Assembly (NCBI GenBank): GCA_012861695.1
Contig: JAAOOA010000086.1
Coordinates: forward strand, 3,116,422 to 3,180,421
Direction of reading: 5' to 3'
DNA length: 64,000 bases
Origin: Trematomus loennbergii
Taxonomy: Eukaryota; Chordata; Actinopteri; Perciformes; Nototheniidae
The position numbers and the translations under genes were made by a program. Below are positions 47,258 to 62,569 of the stretch, in pieces. How positions within the stretch are numbered: position 1 is the first letter of the stretch; every line of letters starts with the position of its first letter. The notes beneath the pieces are model-generated. The model saw nothing but the letters and a program-made list of their open reading frames with translations. It had not been told where the DNA came from and did not search any database.

Positions 47258-47863
47258 CAACCCAGTCTCACGGCATTTCGTGTTATAATCACGAAATTAA
47301 TCTATTGATTCGTGTTCACCAACACGATTTCGCCATTTTTTTCATGTCACACAGAACGATTTTAAAAGCAATGTAAATAATAACAAATTAGAAGGAAAAA
47401 GACATTTAAAAAAATACCGATTTAAGTATTCTGCCACAGAACGATTTTAGAAGCAATGTATTTATATTGGTAGTATGTTTCGTGCCTGCACCAAATAAAA
47501 ACAAATTAGAAGGAAAAAAAGATGACATAAAATACAGATTTCAGTATTCTGAGGCTCTGAGCCATTTCTTTTCCTCACTGACGGCAAAAAAACTCAGACA
47601 TTATACAACTTAAAATAAAAGCGATAGGGTTAGGCTTAGGGTAAGATATTGAGTAAGAACATGTTTTTATGAACCACACAGCTTCTGGTCTTCCAAGACC
47701 CGACGGACAAAAAGAGTGTTGCAGGCACGAAACATACTACCAATAGAAATACATTGCTTTTAAAATCGTTCTGTGTGACACGAAAAAAATGTGAAAATCG
47801 TGTTGGTGAACACGAATCAATAGATTAAATTAATTTCGTGACTATAACACCAAATGCCGTGAG
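47258..47863. mobile_element. Foldback MITE, 7-bp target duplication, copy 2
   Basis: Nearly the same sequence as 5877-6494 in the same orientation. The left tip is CAACCCAGTCTCACGGCATT; the right tip is shortened and ends GCCGTGAG. GGTAAGC flanks it at 47251-47257 and 47864-47870. It shares the internal GGTAGTATGTTTCGTGCCTG block and its mirror image. Confidence 0.88.
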
Positions 47864-47886
47864 GGTAAGCAGTGCTGGGAACTTAA

Positions 47887-47970
47887 AGATTCCAGCAGGC
47901 CGTGGAGCTGCTTGACCAGTTGTGGACAGGACTGCCAACAGGAGACAAAGAGAAGAAGCTGCAACAGTAG
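47887..47970 (+). other. Exon-like short frame next to the foldback MITE
   Basis: Between TAA 47884 and TAG 47968 the frame encodes FQQAVELLDQLWTGLPTGDK and EKKLQQ. It resembles a C-terminal coding end, but the acceptor before it is poor. It may be a gene relic or chance. Confidence 0.18.
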
Positions 47971-48591
47971 GCTGCAACAGTTTTTAATTGGGGATTTTTG
48001 TACATCTCTGAGTGAAACTGTCAAGAACGCCTGTGTTGAATGCCCAGCCTAAGCAATGAGTACAAGCCAAGCAGAGGCAGAGTAGGGAGGGTCATGACTT
48101 CGGAAAAATATTCTAGTTTCTTCATTAGGTGCATGTACTAGCTATCATTTTTAAGGGAGCTACGATTTTCAGATAAATCAGAAATTCAAACACTCTTGCA
48201 TGTTTCATATTTGCATAATAATATCAATCTTTTATGCATTGCCGACAGAAGCTTGGTCATGGAATAGGGAAAAAGACAGAGAAAGGAAAGAAGGTGTCAC
48301 TACAGTCAGTGGAAAAGGACAGAATGAGGGGTTTCATTAATGAGTACCAGGAGATGGGTGAGAGAGTTTGTTCGCTTTTTAGAAAGGGCTGGGAACAATT
48401 CAAATACACTTTGCAAAGATATATTAGCCCAACGTTGCTGGCTGTGCATCTGGGAGTAATACAAGCCAGAGAAATCTAAAAACAACAGGTCAGTCTTATC
48501 AAACGCCTCTCTAAAAAAAAGTTCCCCATTATCAGAACAAATGTCCAGATAGTTGTCTTTAATGGAAAAGCCTATATCACACATTTAAAGG
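47971..48591. other. Unassigned sequence
   Basis: GCAGAGGCAGAGTAGGGAGG near 48072 is shared with 22675-22693. Frames on both strands at 48234-48584 have no domain. Confidence 0.35.
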
Positions 48592-49166
48592 GGCCCTAAC
48601 GCTAATTTCCAGGTTCAAATGTATATTCTGTGTCTCTACTGTGACATTTTTCCATGCTTTAATGTTCCAAAAGCTCTTTATCTTTCTCATACTGCCTGTG
48701 CTGCAGCACCTCTTTTCACCCTCTGTCTCAAACCAGAGCCCAGTCTGCTCTGATTGGTTCAACACAGTCTCTCTCCCTGATCGTCCAAGAGCGATGCTTG
48801 GTCAGGGTCCTTTGGCGTGCAGTTGTGACGCACCGAGTCTCCTTCAGCTTCACCGAAAGTGTAGTGTCTTCGGCCATCCTAAACTCCGGTAAAACTATTT
48901 GTTTCTCAGAATCGAAGGGGAAAAACACAAAAGCATTGTACTGTAGAGCCGATGAATGGGAGTCGGAGGCGGCATGTTTAGTATGGAACTCCACACTTTA
49001 TTTTCCATTAGGTTTACAGAGGAAAGAATAACTTGCTACCTGCTACTGTCAAGCTAGAATGATAACAACAACCAGGTACACTCTCTAACAGGTCCGTGGT
49101 GTGACTTACACTATATACCACGTGAATTATGTCCATAATGTTCCACCACACAAGCCCCCCCAGAAT

Positions 49167-49535
49167 TCACCCATACACAAAGTATGCGGCGGGGAGGAAC
49201 ACAGGCCGACCACCACGACTCCGGAACGGGAGCCGGGAGGCCACTTCTGCAGGGGCGGCCGCTGGGAGAGGCGGGACCGGAACCGCAGGCCCCAATTCGG
49301 TGACAGTGGTCACGCTCCGTTGAGCGCCCGTGTCACAGAGAAACCAGCTACCCGAGCCACTGTCGGTAACGAAGAGAAGTCTGCTCGTGCCGCCAACGCT
49401 CAGGGCCCTCTGCACTTGCACTTCTTCGCCTTGGCCCCGAACCACTCGTGGTAAAACACCTCCCCGTGTCACCACGCCGGCCTGGAGCTGCCGCGGTCTG
49501 CTCCCCCCAAGCCCTCCTAACCGGCGAGGGGGCAC
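49167..49535 (-). pseudogene. Retropepsin-like fragment of the LTR element
   Basis: The minus strand encodes LFVTDSGSGSWFLCDTGAQR, in which DTGA is the aspartic protease active-site motif of retroelements. The frame ends shortly before the LTR, where the rest of pol should begin. Intervening gag/zinc-finger sequence is scrambled by frameshifts. It marks the left edge of the deletion. Confidence 0.7.
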
Positions 49536-49777
49536 ATCTGCACCGGGCTGCTGGGTCGCCAGGAAGAAACGGTCAGCCTCCTCAGCCAGGGCGCGGGTTC
49601 AGTAATGGTCGTGTTGGCCAGCGCCGTCTGAACCCGGGGCGACAAGAGGCGCAGGAATGTCTCCACAAACTAAATCCGGGGATCTTCCCCTCCCAGCAGA
49701 TTCAGCATATTCCCATGAGCTGGGACGGCTTGCTGTCCCCCAGACCCTGAATCTCAAAAATCTGGCGAGCCCTCTCC

Positions 49778-50038
49778 TCAGCAGATAGCTAATGTCTTGA
49801 GAAGAAGGGCTTTAATCGCCTCATAATTGCCCTGGCGTGGGGGATCTGCGATAAATCTGACCAACCTGGACGACGTGGAGCTCCCCAGCGCCGCCACCAC
49901 GTGAAAATACTTCAGGTCCTCGTCACGGACCTGGCGGCAGGCAAAGTGTGCCTCCACGTGTGCGAACCACGCCGTAGCGGCATGTTCCCAAAACTCCGGC
50001 ATGTTTAATATAAACATCGCGATCAGCCATGTTCACTA
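49778..50038 (-). pseudogene. Gypsy-like gag fragment with frameshift
   Basis: The minus strand carries AWFAHVEAHFACRQVRDE, LKYFHVVAALGSS and GNYEAIKALLLKTL, the N-terminal capsid-like part of Ty3/gypsy gag proteins. A start-like ATGGCTGATCGCGATG lies upstream in another frame, so a frameshift separates the first few codons from the body. The frame ends at a stop at 49778-49780. It is not functional as read. Confidence 0.8.
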
Positions 50039-50712
50039 AGTCTTCGGAAACTATCTCGAAAACGTCAGGGTCACCAGTGTAGAGCCGATGAATGGGCGGT
50101 GTGTTTAGTATGGAACTCCACACTATATTTTCCATTAGGTTTACAGAGGAAAGAATAACTTGCTACCTGCTACTGTCAAGCTAGAATGATGACAACAACC
50201 AGGTACACTCTCTAACCGTCCGTGGTGCAACACACACTATATACCACGGTGAATTATGTCCCATAATGTTCCACCACAGTGCACAATTTAAACCAATTAC
50301 TGTTGTGTAAGAACAAGGATAATCTGGTGTTTTTGAGTTGATGAGTAGTGCATATATCACTGTAAAATCAATCGACAGTAAGGAGAATACTTACTTCCGG
50401 GTGTAAAATCCTCCGTTATCCAATGGGAATGGACGCTCACATTGCCTTTAGCTGCCGTCGACATGGACTGATGCGGTGCTTCCATGAGTGTCAAATACCG
50501 CCGCCGATGGGAATACATTGCAATCAGTTGAAAGCTCTTTGCGTCCGTTTATGAAGCTGAAGGAGACTCAGTGCGTCACAACTGCACGCCAAAGGACCCT
50601 GACCAAGCGTCACTCTTGGACTATCAGGGAGTAAGACTGTGTTGATTGGTTAGCTGGCCGGCTCTGTTGTGATTGCGAGTGATCACAACAGAGTTACATA
50701 GAGTTACATAGT

Positions 50713-51071
50713 CAGGGGTGCACACAAATTTCTCAGTGAGGTACTCGGATGAGTACCTGGAGTCAGTGCTTGGTACTCCAACTTCTGGCGACTGTCAACG
50801 GGGGGGGGGTGGAGTACAGAGCTTCGTGACCGCGGAGCGTGTGAACGTTGTGATCAGCTGTTTTAGCGCAGGGCTGCTGTACAGACCGACATTAACAGCA
50901 GCCCTGTCTGCGCACACGGAGACCGACTCTGTCGTCCGGTGATCTAACCGCCTTCTGGAAAAGCTTCACAAGTACGTCGGTACGCAAATGCGCTTTGTGA
51001 CACAAGTTACAGTACGCATTTCAGATTGTTGCCGCTTATGCGTACCTGCGTACCAGTTATGTGCACCCCTG
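50713..51071. mobile_element. hAT-like MITE, 359 bp
   Basis: The tips CAGGGGTGCACA and TGTGCACCCCTG are perfect 12-bp inverted repeats. TTACATAGT occurs on both sides (50704-50712 and 51072-51080), a 9-base match rather than the hAT-typical 8. A partial extra copy, GAGTTACATA, lies just left. The interior has a hairpin AGGGCTGCTGT with ACAGCAGCCCT and no coding capacity. Confidence 0.78.
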
Positions 51072-51080
51072 TTACATAGT

Positions 51081-52039
51081 AACTGTAAGTGAATACAGTC
51101 TCGTTACATGTTATCCGTTACCCCCAGAGTCTGGTAATTTCTGAATCTTATTTAAAAAAAATGCTGTTCACAAAAATGACTGAACATTGCATAAAAGAGG
51201 TACATTTAGACAATTCTGAATACCAATAAAGACCATGACTTAGATACTGAAATAAAGTAAAGAGTTCTGGAACCTGGCGGTACATCTCAACAAAAATACT
51301 GTAGGACCATGCTAGAACGTATATTTGTTGCACAAGAAGGAGAAAGAAAGAAACCTTAAATAAGTGATATTGCTTCTGCAGACCAGCTGCTCTCTGGTTG
51401 GACACTCATTGAAACTCTGTGCCAAAGAGCTAAGCACGTTAACCAGCTTCAGCCAAAAGCACAAAGACTTTACAAGCCTTTACTTTCCTCTTCTAATGGC
51501 TTTTTTCCCTCTCCTCTATTTTATTTTGGGTCCTCTCAGCTCTTCGATGAACTCCTCTCCTTCATGAATCTCCTTTATTCTTCTTCCTCTAATGACTTGG
51601 CTGTTGTAACGACCTCTCCTCACTCATAATGACCAATTCTCTCTGTTGTCGCATGACTTCACCTCTGATTCTATTCTAATGGTTTCCACACTCATTCCTT
51701 CATCTTAACTTCAAATGAACTTCAGATTGGTGTCATGATTTTTTAGAGGAGTGCTGGAGCCAAATTACATAGCTGCAGTCTGTATTTTGTTTAAATTTAG
51801 ATAATTGAAATAAATTAAGGATTTAATCCAACAAGTTAATAGAAAGTAATTTGTTAAAAACCACTAATGATAATTTTATTTAAGTCATGTTGATGGGAGT
51901 TTCTGATTCAAAATGGTAACACATGTGTACAATACGTTCTCGTAAGAGTATCCTTATTAAATGAGGAAACTGTAATTGTAAGGTTACATAGTCATATAAA
52001 TCAAAAATAAATAATTACAACTATAACATTGTCTTGTTA
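51081..52039. other. Unassigned AT-rich sequence
   Basis: No gene, splice-bounded frame or transposon terminus seen. Confidence 0.35.
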
Positions 52040-52372
52040 GTAGTGTGTAAAGTAACTAAATACATTTACTCAAGTACTGGACTTTAGTACAATTTGGAGG
52101 TATAAACTGTACTTGAGTATTTCCGTTTTATGCTACTTTGTAACTCTACTCCACAATTCAGAGGTAAATGGTGTACTTTTACTCCACTACATGTATTTAA
52201 TACCTTTAGTTACTTCACAGATGTGGATGAATGATGTGAAATATAATCAAGTGTTAAATCAGACTTTAGTTCCACCTGGAGTAAATCCACAAGCTACCCT
52301 GCAGTATACAAAGTCATTCAAACTAGCTGCACCTTTACCAGCTTTGAGAACACTTTCATGATCAACAATTAT
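52040..52372. repeat. Dispersed TACTTTTACT repeat, copy 5
   Basis: Over most of its length it matches 1852-2140, including GTGGATGAATGATGTGAAAT and CACCTTTACCAGCTTTGAGA. It is truncated on the right after GATCAACAATTATAA. Confidence 0.8.
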
Positions 52373-52603
52373 AATCAAAACACAACTGACAGCAAAGTTG
52401 CTACAAATAAGTAAAATATACAAATAATCTTGATAATGAAGAACACTAATACCTAATTGACCAATTTATTAGCCTTAGCTACCACAATTTTTCCATCATA
52501 AAAGAGATCAAAGTCAAATATGTGACAGCTGTACACATTTCTGAAAAGTGGTCATGCAGGTATAATACTTACCCTTCAAAAACTGAAGTTTCTTGGACGT
52601 TAA

Positions 52604-53160
52604 CCTGTTAAGCCCCAAAGCCCCCGTAATTTTTTATTAATTTTTTTAATTTTAATTTTTTTTCTTTGGATGGAATGAATACCTATGGTGATAATTCAAT
52701 GTAATACATAATTTGTATAGTCTGGTACCTGAAAAAGGTCAAATGGCACTGATGGAACCAGATGTACCCAAATGTGCCGAAAGCTTATTCCGCCTGGAAC
52801 TTTTTTTTGCTAAATCTCTCTAAAAAGATCAAAATTAACTTGTTTTGCCTCAATCTTGATACAGGGTACTTATTATATGTTATAGTTTGGATTCCTAAAG
52901 CTTTTAGTCTACCATCCCATCATTCAAGGGTGGTTTTCACTATAAGTAATGTTTTTTCTTTAGGCGGAGGTAAGAATTTACTCTGACTGAGAAAAATCTA
53001 TATTGATTCTGACACTTCTACATCCAACTCACAGATGTAACCTTGCTTTGATAAAAGACATTATTCATATAACCCTTTTAGAAGTGAAGTTGTAGTCATT
53101 TGTTTTGGGCATGTCATTTTTGAGCCTGAAACCTGAAAAACAGGCTCGGGGCTTAACAGG
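52604..53160. mobile_element. TTAA-flanked MITE, family D
   Basis: TTAA at 52600-52603 and 53161-53164 flank CCTGTTAAGCCCCAAAGCC and GGCTCGGGGCTTAACAGG. Inverted homology covers about 13-20 bases. There is no transposase. TTAA targets suggest piggyBac or Kolobok mobilisation. Confidence 0.82.
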
Positions 53161-53164
53161 TTAA

Positions 53165-53747
53165 TAGTCATTTTAAACCTAAACCTATTTGTTTTAGCAT
53201 ATGGAGAGTATACTCTCATATTCATAGACACAGGCATAGCATCTTTACTGAAATCCATTAGCCTTCTCATGGGGGGTGCAGGATTGAGTACTAAAACCTG
53301 AAAATTAGTCTTTGAGTTTTACCATTTCAAGTAAACGTTTTAGTAAATGTGTTTTTGGTTAGATGCCTGAAATAAAGTCTGTCATAAACGCAAGTTGAAG
53401 ACATTTTAACGTTTTGTTCTATGATATTAAATGTCAGTAAAACAGTTCTAATAAAAGATAAAACTAAATGAGACTACAAAATGTCATCACTCCAAATATT
53501 AGCCACCTTTAGCTTAGCGGTTGTGATGCGTAGCGATGGTGTAGTTTGTTAAGATTTTTATTTATTTTTTAACCTCTTTTCCTTTCTCTTTCTTGATCCT
53601 CCTTAGCAACGGTCATTACAGTCCTTGACAGCGGTCTGTACTACTGGATTAACAACATGTCACATGTTCTGAATTGACCAATCAGAACTTTATTTAGCCT
53701 CCGTATTGTTTATGGTTGAATGTGGGCCGCAAAACTTTGTTTTATTC
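53165..53747. other. Unassigned sequence
   Basis: Nothing recognised on either strand. Confidence 0.3.
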
Positions 53748-53751
53748 TTAA

Positions 53752-54238
53752 AGGGGACCTATCATGCAAAATGCACTTTTGTACATCTTTTATACATGAA
53801 TATGTGTCCCCGGTGTTCCAGGGAACTCACCAAGTGTCAGAAAACACAACCCTCTCTATTTTCCTCCATACCCAAATCTCTAAAAAAGGGGCTGCAACGG
53901 ATCTGATAAAAACTGATCCAGATTTGAACACTGTCCTGACGCCAGGACAGTGGCGCTACGGCTATTGGGCCAACTCCACCAATCAGGAGGAGACAGCCAC
54001 GGCATTGCCGTTCGAAAGCGCTGGAGACGCTGTAGTACATATGCCAGGCCTGTAGGTGGTGGTGTTCTCACAGAATCAGCCCTTGCAAAAACAGAGCTAA
54101 CATTTTTCAAATTGAGCAAAATGAGGCATGGCTAAAATGCATGATCTGTTTGGTATTTTGAAAAAAAAAAGTATAAATATGCCTTATATAGGTATGGTCC
54201 TACACTATATTATTCAAATATAGCATGATAGGTCCACT
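53752..54238. mobile_element. TTAA-flanked MITE, family C copy 2
   Basis: TTAA at 53748-53751 and 54239-54242 flank AGGGGACCTATCATGCAAAA and GCATGATAGGTCCACT. It resembles the left tip at 58584. Its right 286 bp are included in the adjacent tandem duplication. Confidence 0.85.
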
Positions 54239-54699
54239 TTAAGTGGGCCCTGAGTTGAAAAAGTTTGGGAACCGCTGGCATAGAAGTATCATGGCTGTTA
54301 GCGTCTGGCTGATAGCATTGTGCGAATGATCTTACAGAAAGGTTTGAGTCACTAAATGTTTTGAGGATTTATAAATATATATTTTAAGTAGAAATACTGA
54401 TTTATTTACCCTTTGTGGTACTTTCTTCTCTTTCCATTTAGTTTCAGTCAATTACAAACACAATGGAGGGTGTGTGCAGTTTCTGTGAGAGTAAAGGAGC
54501 TTGACAAATGCTAGAGCCTGCATTCAGAATGACATAAGGGAAATCATGTGATAGTCCATTTTTATGACCCGTAGGACGAAAAAACGAGCTGTGTGTGTGC
54601 TAAATTTGTCTGACTGCTCTCACTCACACAGCATTTATCAAAAGCAGAGAGGTCTGGGGCCTCATTTATAAACGGTGCGTACGCTCAAAAGGTGGCGTA
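53953..54699 (+). repeat. Recent tandem duplication, unit 1 (747 bp)
   Basis: From GCGCTACGGCTATTGGGCCA to GCTCAAAAGGTGGCGTA, followed at once by a second copy. It includes the right part of the TTAA MITE, a hAT-like right tip (AAAAAGTTTGGGAACCGCTG) and the first 42 bp of the element at 55408. Confidence 0.95.
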
Positions 54700-55449
54700 G
54701 CGCTACGGCTATTGGGCCAACTCCACCAATCAGGAGGAGACAGCCACGGCATTGCCGTTCGAAAGCGCTGGAGACGCTGTAGTACATATGCCAGGCCTGT
54801 AGGTGGTGGTGTTCTCACAGAATCAGCCCTTGCAAAAACAGAGCTAACATTTTTCAAATTGAGCAAAATGAGGCATGGCTAAAATGCATGATCTGTTTGG
54901 TATTTTGAAAAAAAAAAAGTATAAATATGCCTTATATAGGTATGGTCCTACACTATATTATTCAAATATAGCATGATAGGTCCACTTTAAGTGGGCCCTG
55001 AGTTGAAAAAGTTTGGGAACCGCTGGCATAGAAGTATCATGGCTGTTAGCGTCTGGCTGACAGCATTGTGCGAATGATCTTACAGAAAGGTTTGAGTCAC
55101 TAAATGTTTTGAGGATTTATAAATATATATTTTAAGTAGAAATACTGATTTATTTACCCTTTGTGGTACTTTCTTCTCTTTCCATTTAGTTTCAGTCAAT
55201 TACAAACACAATGGAGGGTGTTCTGTGCAGTTTCTGTGAGAGTAAAGGAGCTTGACAAATGCTAGAGCCTGCATTCAGAATGACATAAGGGAAATCATGT
55301 GATAGTCCATTTTTATGACCCGTAGGACGAAAAACGAGCTGTGTGTGTGCTAAATTTGTCTGACTGCTCTCACTCACACAGCATTTATCAAAAGCAGAGA
55401 GGTCTGGGGCCTCATTTATAAACGGTGCGTACGCTCAAAAGGTGGCGTA
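54700..55449 (+). repeat. Recent tandem duplication, unit 2 (750 bp)
   Basis: Differs from unit 1 by only a handful of changes: one base in a poly-A run, TCTGTGCAG versus TGTGCAG near 55222, one A near 55333, and one substitution (CTGACAGC for CTGATAGC). Near-identity implies a very young event or an assembly artefact. Confidence 0.95.
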
Positions 55450-56649
55450 CGCCAGTTTCTAAGCAATGTTTGCGATTTATAAAAACAAACTTGACGGGAA
55501 AATGTGCGGTCCTCCACGCAAACTCTCACCCATGCGTAGGCTACGCACTAAGCACACCGTTGGCAGAAGGAAGAATGGAGAGAAATATGTGAAAATAATA
55601 CCATGAATAAAATGTTACCTCTCATTTATCAATATATACGGATATGTTATTGAAAACCACCTCGAATATGTTGTCTTAATGTTATGACATGTTTTCTCAT
55701 AAATGATGCGGTAAGCAGAAGGACAGAATTACGTCTAAACTGAGGCCGTTTTGCATTTCTATAGGTTGTATAGATACGAGCATGGTTTTTATATACTATC
55801 ATGTTTAATCATGTTTTATGCCGTTTGCTAAGACTTGATAAGTCGCTCATAAAACACAGGAGGTATGGAAACTAAGAACACCATATTTCGTAGATTTGGC
55901 AGCTGATATAACTCAACACATTAGTTTTATTTCCTTTAACTGGTGGATATAGAGTTGCTGCGGGGGGGTTGAGATGCACAGGCTGCACGCTGTGCACAGC
56001 TGATCGACAGCTGATTGACAGCTGATCGACAGCTGATTGACAGCTGATTGACAGCTGGAACACAAACCACCAAATAAAAAAATAAACATTAATTGACTCC
56101 ACTCCGCAGGGATCCCCCGATACTTCCTTACAGTTTCTCATCATGGGGGGGTCTCCTGTCCCCGGTACAAACACACTGCCTGGGGAAGGTTATGTGTATT
56201 TTGTCATTAACTTTTTTCGGACCACTTATTTATTTATGTTGGTGACGATCCGACCTCCATGCTGCTACTCTGGTTCAAACTGCATCCACCAAACAATATG
56301 ATTTATCTCGACCTCCCCAAAAGAACCAAAATCTGACACGGTGTGAAATGTATTTTTTAGATGTTCTGTCATCATTTCCTGCGATCTTCTTCATGCAGTC
56401 AGTCTGAATGAATATTAATACGGGGCGTTTCTTTGACTATTTATAGGCAAATATGGGCGTTACGTGAAGCCCGCAAAAGCTGCGCCGCATTTCGAGTTGA
56501 TTGTGATTTATAAAGGGAAAGCGGCGTAGGACGTCCTACGCCGGTACGCAGTGTTTTATGAATCGGAAAATGTCTGTGCGTATTTATTTGCTTTGTCCTA
56601 CGTAAGCAACCTTCCACGTGAATCCTACGCAAGGCTTTATAAATGAGGC
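55408..56649. mobile_element. DNA transposon derivative with GGCCTCATTTATAAA ends
   Basis: The left tip GGCCTCATTTATAAACGG and right tip CTTTATAAATGAGGCC are inverted; CTGG at 55404-55407 and 56650-56653 may be the target duplication. Subterminal GGTGCGTACGC and GCGTACCGGCGTAGG-type motifs also mirror. No transposase was found in its 1.24 kb. I do not assign a superfamily. Confidence 0.78.
55998..56058. repeat. Minisatellite, 11-bp unit, about five copies
   Basis: Units AGCTGATCGAC and AGCTGATTGAC alternate, inside the element at 55408-56649. Confidence 0.9.
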
Positions 56650-56653
56650 CCTG

Positions 56654-58506
56654 GGCTTTTGGCTCAAAATGAAACGAGTCTAACTGATTGTGTTCCTTCC
56701 TCTTCGTCTTCATCCCTTCATCTCGTTGCTCCCTGACAAAGGCAGGTTCCAAGAGGTTTGACTTTTCCTCTAATAGGACTCTGGGGATCGGGTCTGGGGT
56801 TTGAACAAGCTGCAGAAAAAGAAAAGCACATAATAATTTATTGATGAAGAGGAGAAAGGAAAAATATTATTATTATTTTCCCCAAAATACTTAACCCACA
56901 GGTTTAACATCTGTGTGTTGGACAGGAAGCAAATACAGTCTAGGGAATGTCATGATTAAATATGAAATATGACAGATAGATAATTAATTAATAATTTGCG
57001 TTTGAAATGTTTCACATGCGATAAAAATGTCATGTCATTGTTTCTCTGCTTTGCACCTGTTTGTAAGACATTGACTTGCCAATTATGTTCCTGCAAGGGT
57101 GGTGTGACATCCTGCATAACCTCAAATATTTTAAAATGCAGAATATACTCTACAACATGTCTAGATTTCCAGAAGTAAAAGTCCTGTTTTCGAACGACAA
57201 TGTGTGGTATACTCCTAGCTTGGATTAGATTAAACTGTTTTGTCATAACACAGAGTACTGAAACGAAAGAAAAATGCAGTTTATCATCCATCTAACCAGA
57301 AGTGCAAACATCGGTAAGATCAACAGATAATAGACAGATTAATATAGAAAATAGCACAATGTAAAATAAGCAGTAAGGAATAGATGCTTAATGCTACGAT
57401 TCTACAGTTGTAATTATTAAGTAAAATGATGACTAGGCTAACACAAACAAGGTTGCATGACTTTGAAGTCACCGCCACGTAACTAAAAGCATACGTTTGG
57501 GCAAGTAAAGCCACTTGTTAGCGATTGACTTTTGAAGACACATACAAGCTTTAAAATGAGCAAGTGAGGTATTTACTGGCATCATTCATGTTCTATAACA
57601 ACATCAAACAACACTTCTTCCAGGCATCTAACTAAATACCCATTTAAAAACCCAATGACTTTGAGACGAGGAAGTGGAAGTTCAAAATGCTAATGCTAAC
57701 GGTAACACATTTCAGTTCCTCCTGTATACGTTGTGTTAATTGGTAACATACAGTTAGGAAGTTGAGTACAGGATACAGTATATTTACGTAGCTGATCTAA
57801 GACAAGGGTTTATTTAAAAAAGGAGTTGGTAAACTCATATTTTTAGGCTGTGGAAATGGAAAGGTAATAGAGCGTAGTTATGACAACTCAATTTGCTTTT
57901 TTCAACCTCTTTATCAGAGGGTTTTAGAGGAGAAAATAGTCAAAATGTTTGACTGTAAATAGTAGTGAATAGATCTTCAGCCACAACTTGATTATCTTTG
58001 CATTATTATCTGTGCTTACAACATACACAGATCAGGTAGGTGTCATTTATTGTAACGATAGATATAAACAATTATTATTTCAATGCCTAGCTTAAAGTTT
58101 GAGTGAAACCAGAGAGGTTTGTTGTCCCACACTTGTGTTATTTGTGGCCCGGACTACAACTACATCCGTCAGCGAGTCACTGACATGCCAATCAAAACGT
58201 TGGTGTCAACCTCAATTAGCATGTTCCAGCTTTACATGATCCATGCTGTCGTTATTCCTGCAGTCGCTCTGTTTAACGCTCTCACAGACTCACCTTGGCT
58301 CTGTTCAAAACACATATGGTGCAATTAGCCTCCGCTCCGTGTTGCATGTGGTCCTGGTTTCTGAGGCATTTCAGTCACCTCAGGGTTCCCAGAGGCCATA
58401 AAAGTCCAGTTGATGGAGCGACAGTGGGGGGGGGGGCTGAAGGCTTTGGAGCCTGGTGGGTAAAGTGAGAGAGATAGGGCTCTGTTCTGAAGGGAGAAAA
58501 CATGAA
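56654..58506. other. Unassigned sequence, no gene supported
   Basis: Open frames at 56956-57291 (minus) and 58119-58328 (plus) lack domains. A G-run at 58427-58436 is the only low-complexity feature. Confidence 0.3.
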
Positions 58507-58735
58507 GGCAAGGCAAGTTTATTTATATAGCACCTTTCAACACAAGGCAATTCAAAGTGCTTTACAAAAATGAAAGACATTAAAGGGGACCTATCATGCA
58601 AAATGCACTTTTTGATGTCTTTTATACATAAATATGTGTCCCCGGTGTATCCCATTTTTGGACGGACACTATAATTTACAGCGGCAAAAAGAAAAGTCTT
58701 GAGCCTGGATCTAAAAATAGTAAGAGTTGCAGCGG
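58507..58735. repeat. Dispersed repeat interrupted by a TTAA MITE fragment
   Basis: GGCAAGGCAAGTTTATTTAT to AATGAAAGACATT (58507-58582) and TCTTGAGCCTGGATCTAAAA (about 58697) are parts of one common fish repeat. Between them, from TTAA at 58580-58583, lies AGGGGACCTATCATGC, the left 70 bp of a family C MITE. Its right end is missing. Confidence 0.7.
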
Positions 58736-58739
58736 ACAT

Positions 58740-62560
<3,821 letters not shown>

Positions 62561-62569
62561 TGCCAGGTC

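Larger units (their letters stand above)
48942..50278 (-). mobile_element. Internally deleted Ty3/gypsy-like LTR retrotransposon
   Basis: LTRs at 48942-49150 (209 bp) and 50078-50278 (201 bp) start TGTAGAGCCGATGAATGGG and end TTCCACCACA as read on the plus strand. The element itself runs on the minus strand, because gag-like and protease-like frames read that way. The sequence right after the 5' LTR, CTGGTGACCCTGACG, is a plausible primer site, and a G-run precedes the other LTR. The imperfect 4-bp flanks GTAC (48938-48941) and GTGC (50279-50282) fit target duplication with one change. Reverse transcriptase, RNase H and integrase are absent, so it is defective. Confidence 0.88.
48760..50644. 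mobile_element. Foldback element with 7-bp target duplication, host of an LTR element
   Basis: The arms 48760-48852 and 50552-50644 are inverted complements, starting CAACACAGTCTCTCTCCCTG and ending GGGAGTAAGACTGTGTTG. Exact 7-bp repeats ATTGGTT flank it at 48753-48759 and 50645-50651. Without the inserted LTR element it would be about 540 bp. The tip CAACACAGTCT is shared with 5877-6494, so the elements probably belong to one family or used the same enzyme. Confidence 0.85.
48592..50690 (+). repeat. R1 dispersed repeat, copy split by nested insertions
   Basis: R1 sequence runs from TTTAAAGGGGCCCTAACG to GCTCTGATTGGTT at 48759 and resumes at 50645 with ATTGGTTAGCTGGCCGGCTC. The uninterrupted relative at 31002-31130 shows the two parts are contiguous in origin. 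Nesting order is therefore R1, then the foldback element, then the LTR retrotransposon. Confidence 0.8.

Noticed and set aside
49101..49750. Plus-strand frames of 91-117 codons in GC-rich sequence
   Set aside because: They are antisense shadows of the LTR element's protease and gag region.
53720..54135. Open frames on both strands repeated at 54666-54866
   Set aside because: They lie in a TTAA MITE and its tandemly duplicated part.
58380..58739. 119-codon minus-strand frame
   Set aside because: It crosses the junction between a dispersed repeat and a MITE fragment, so it has no single origin.
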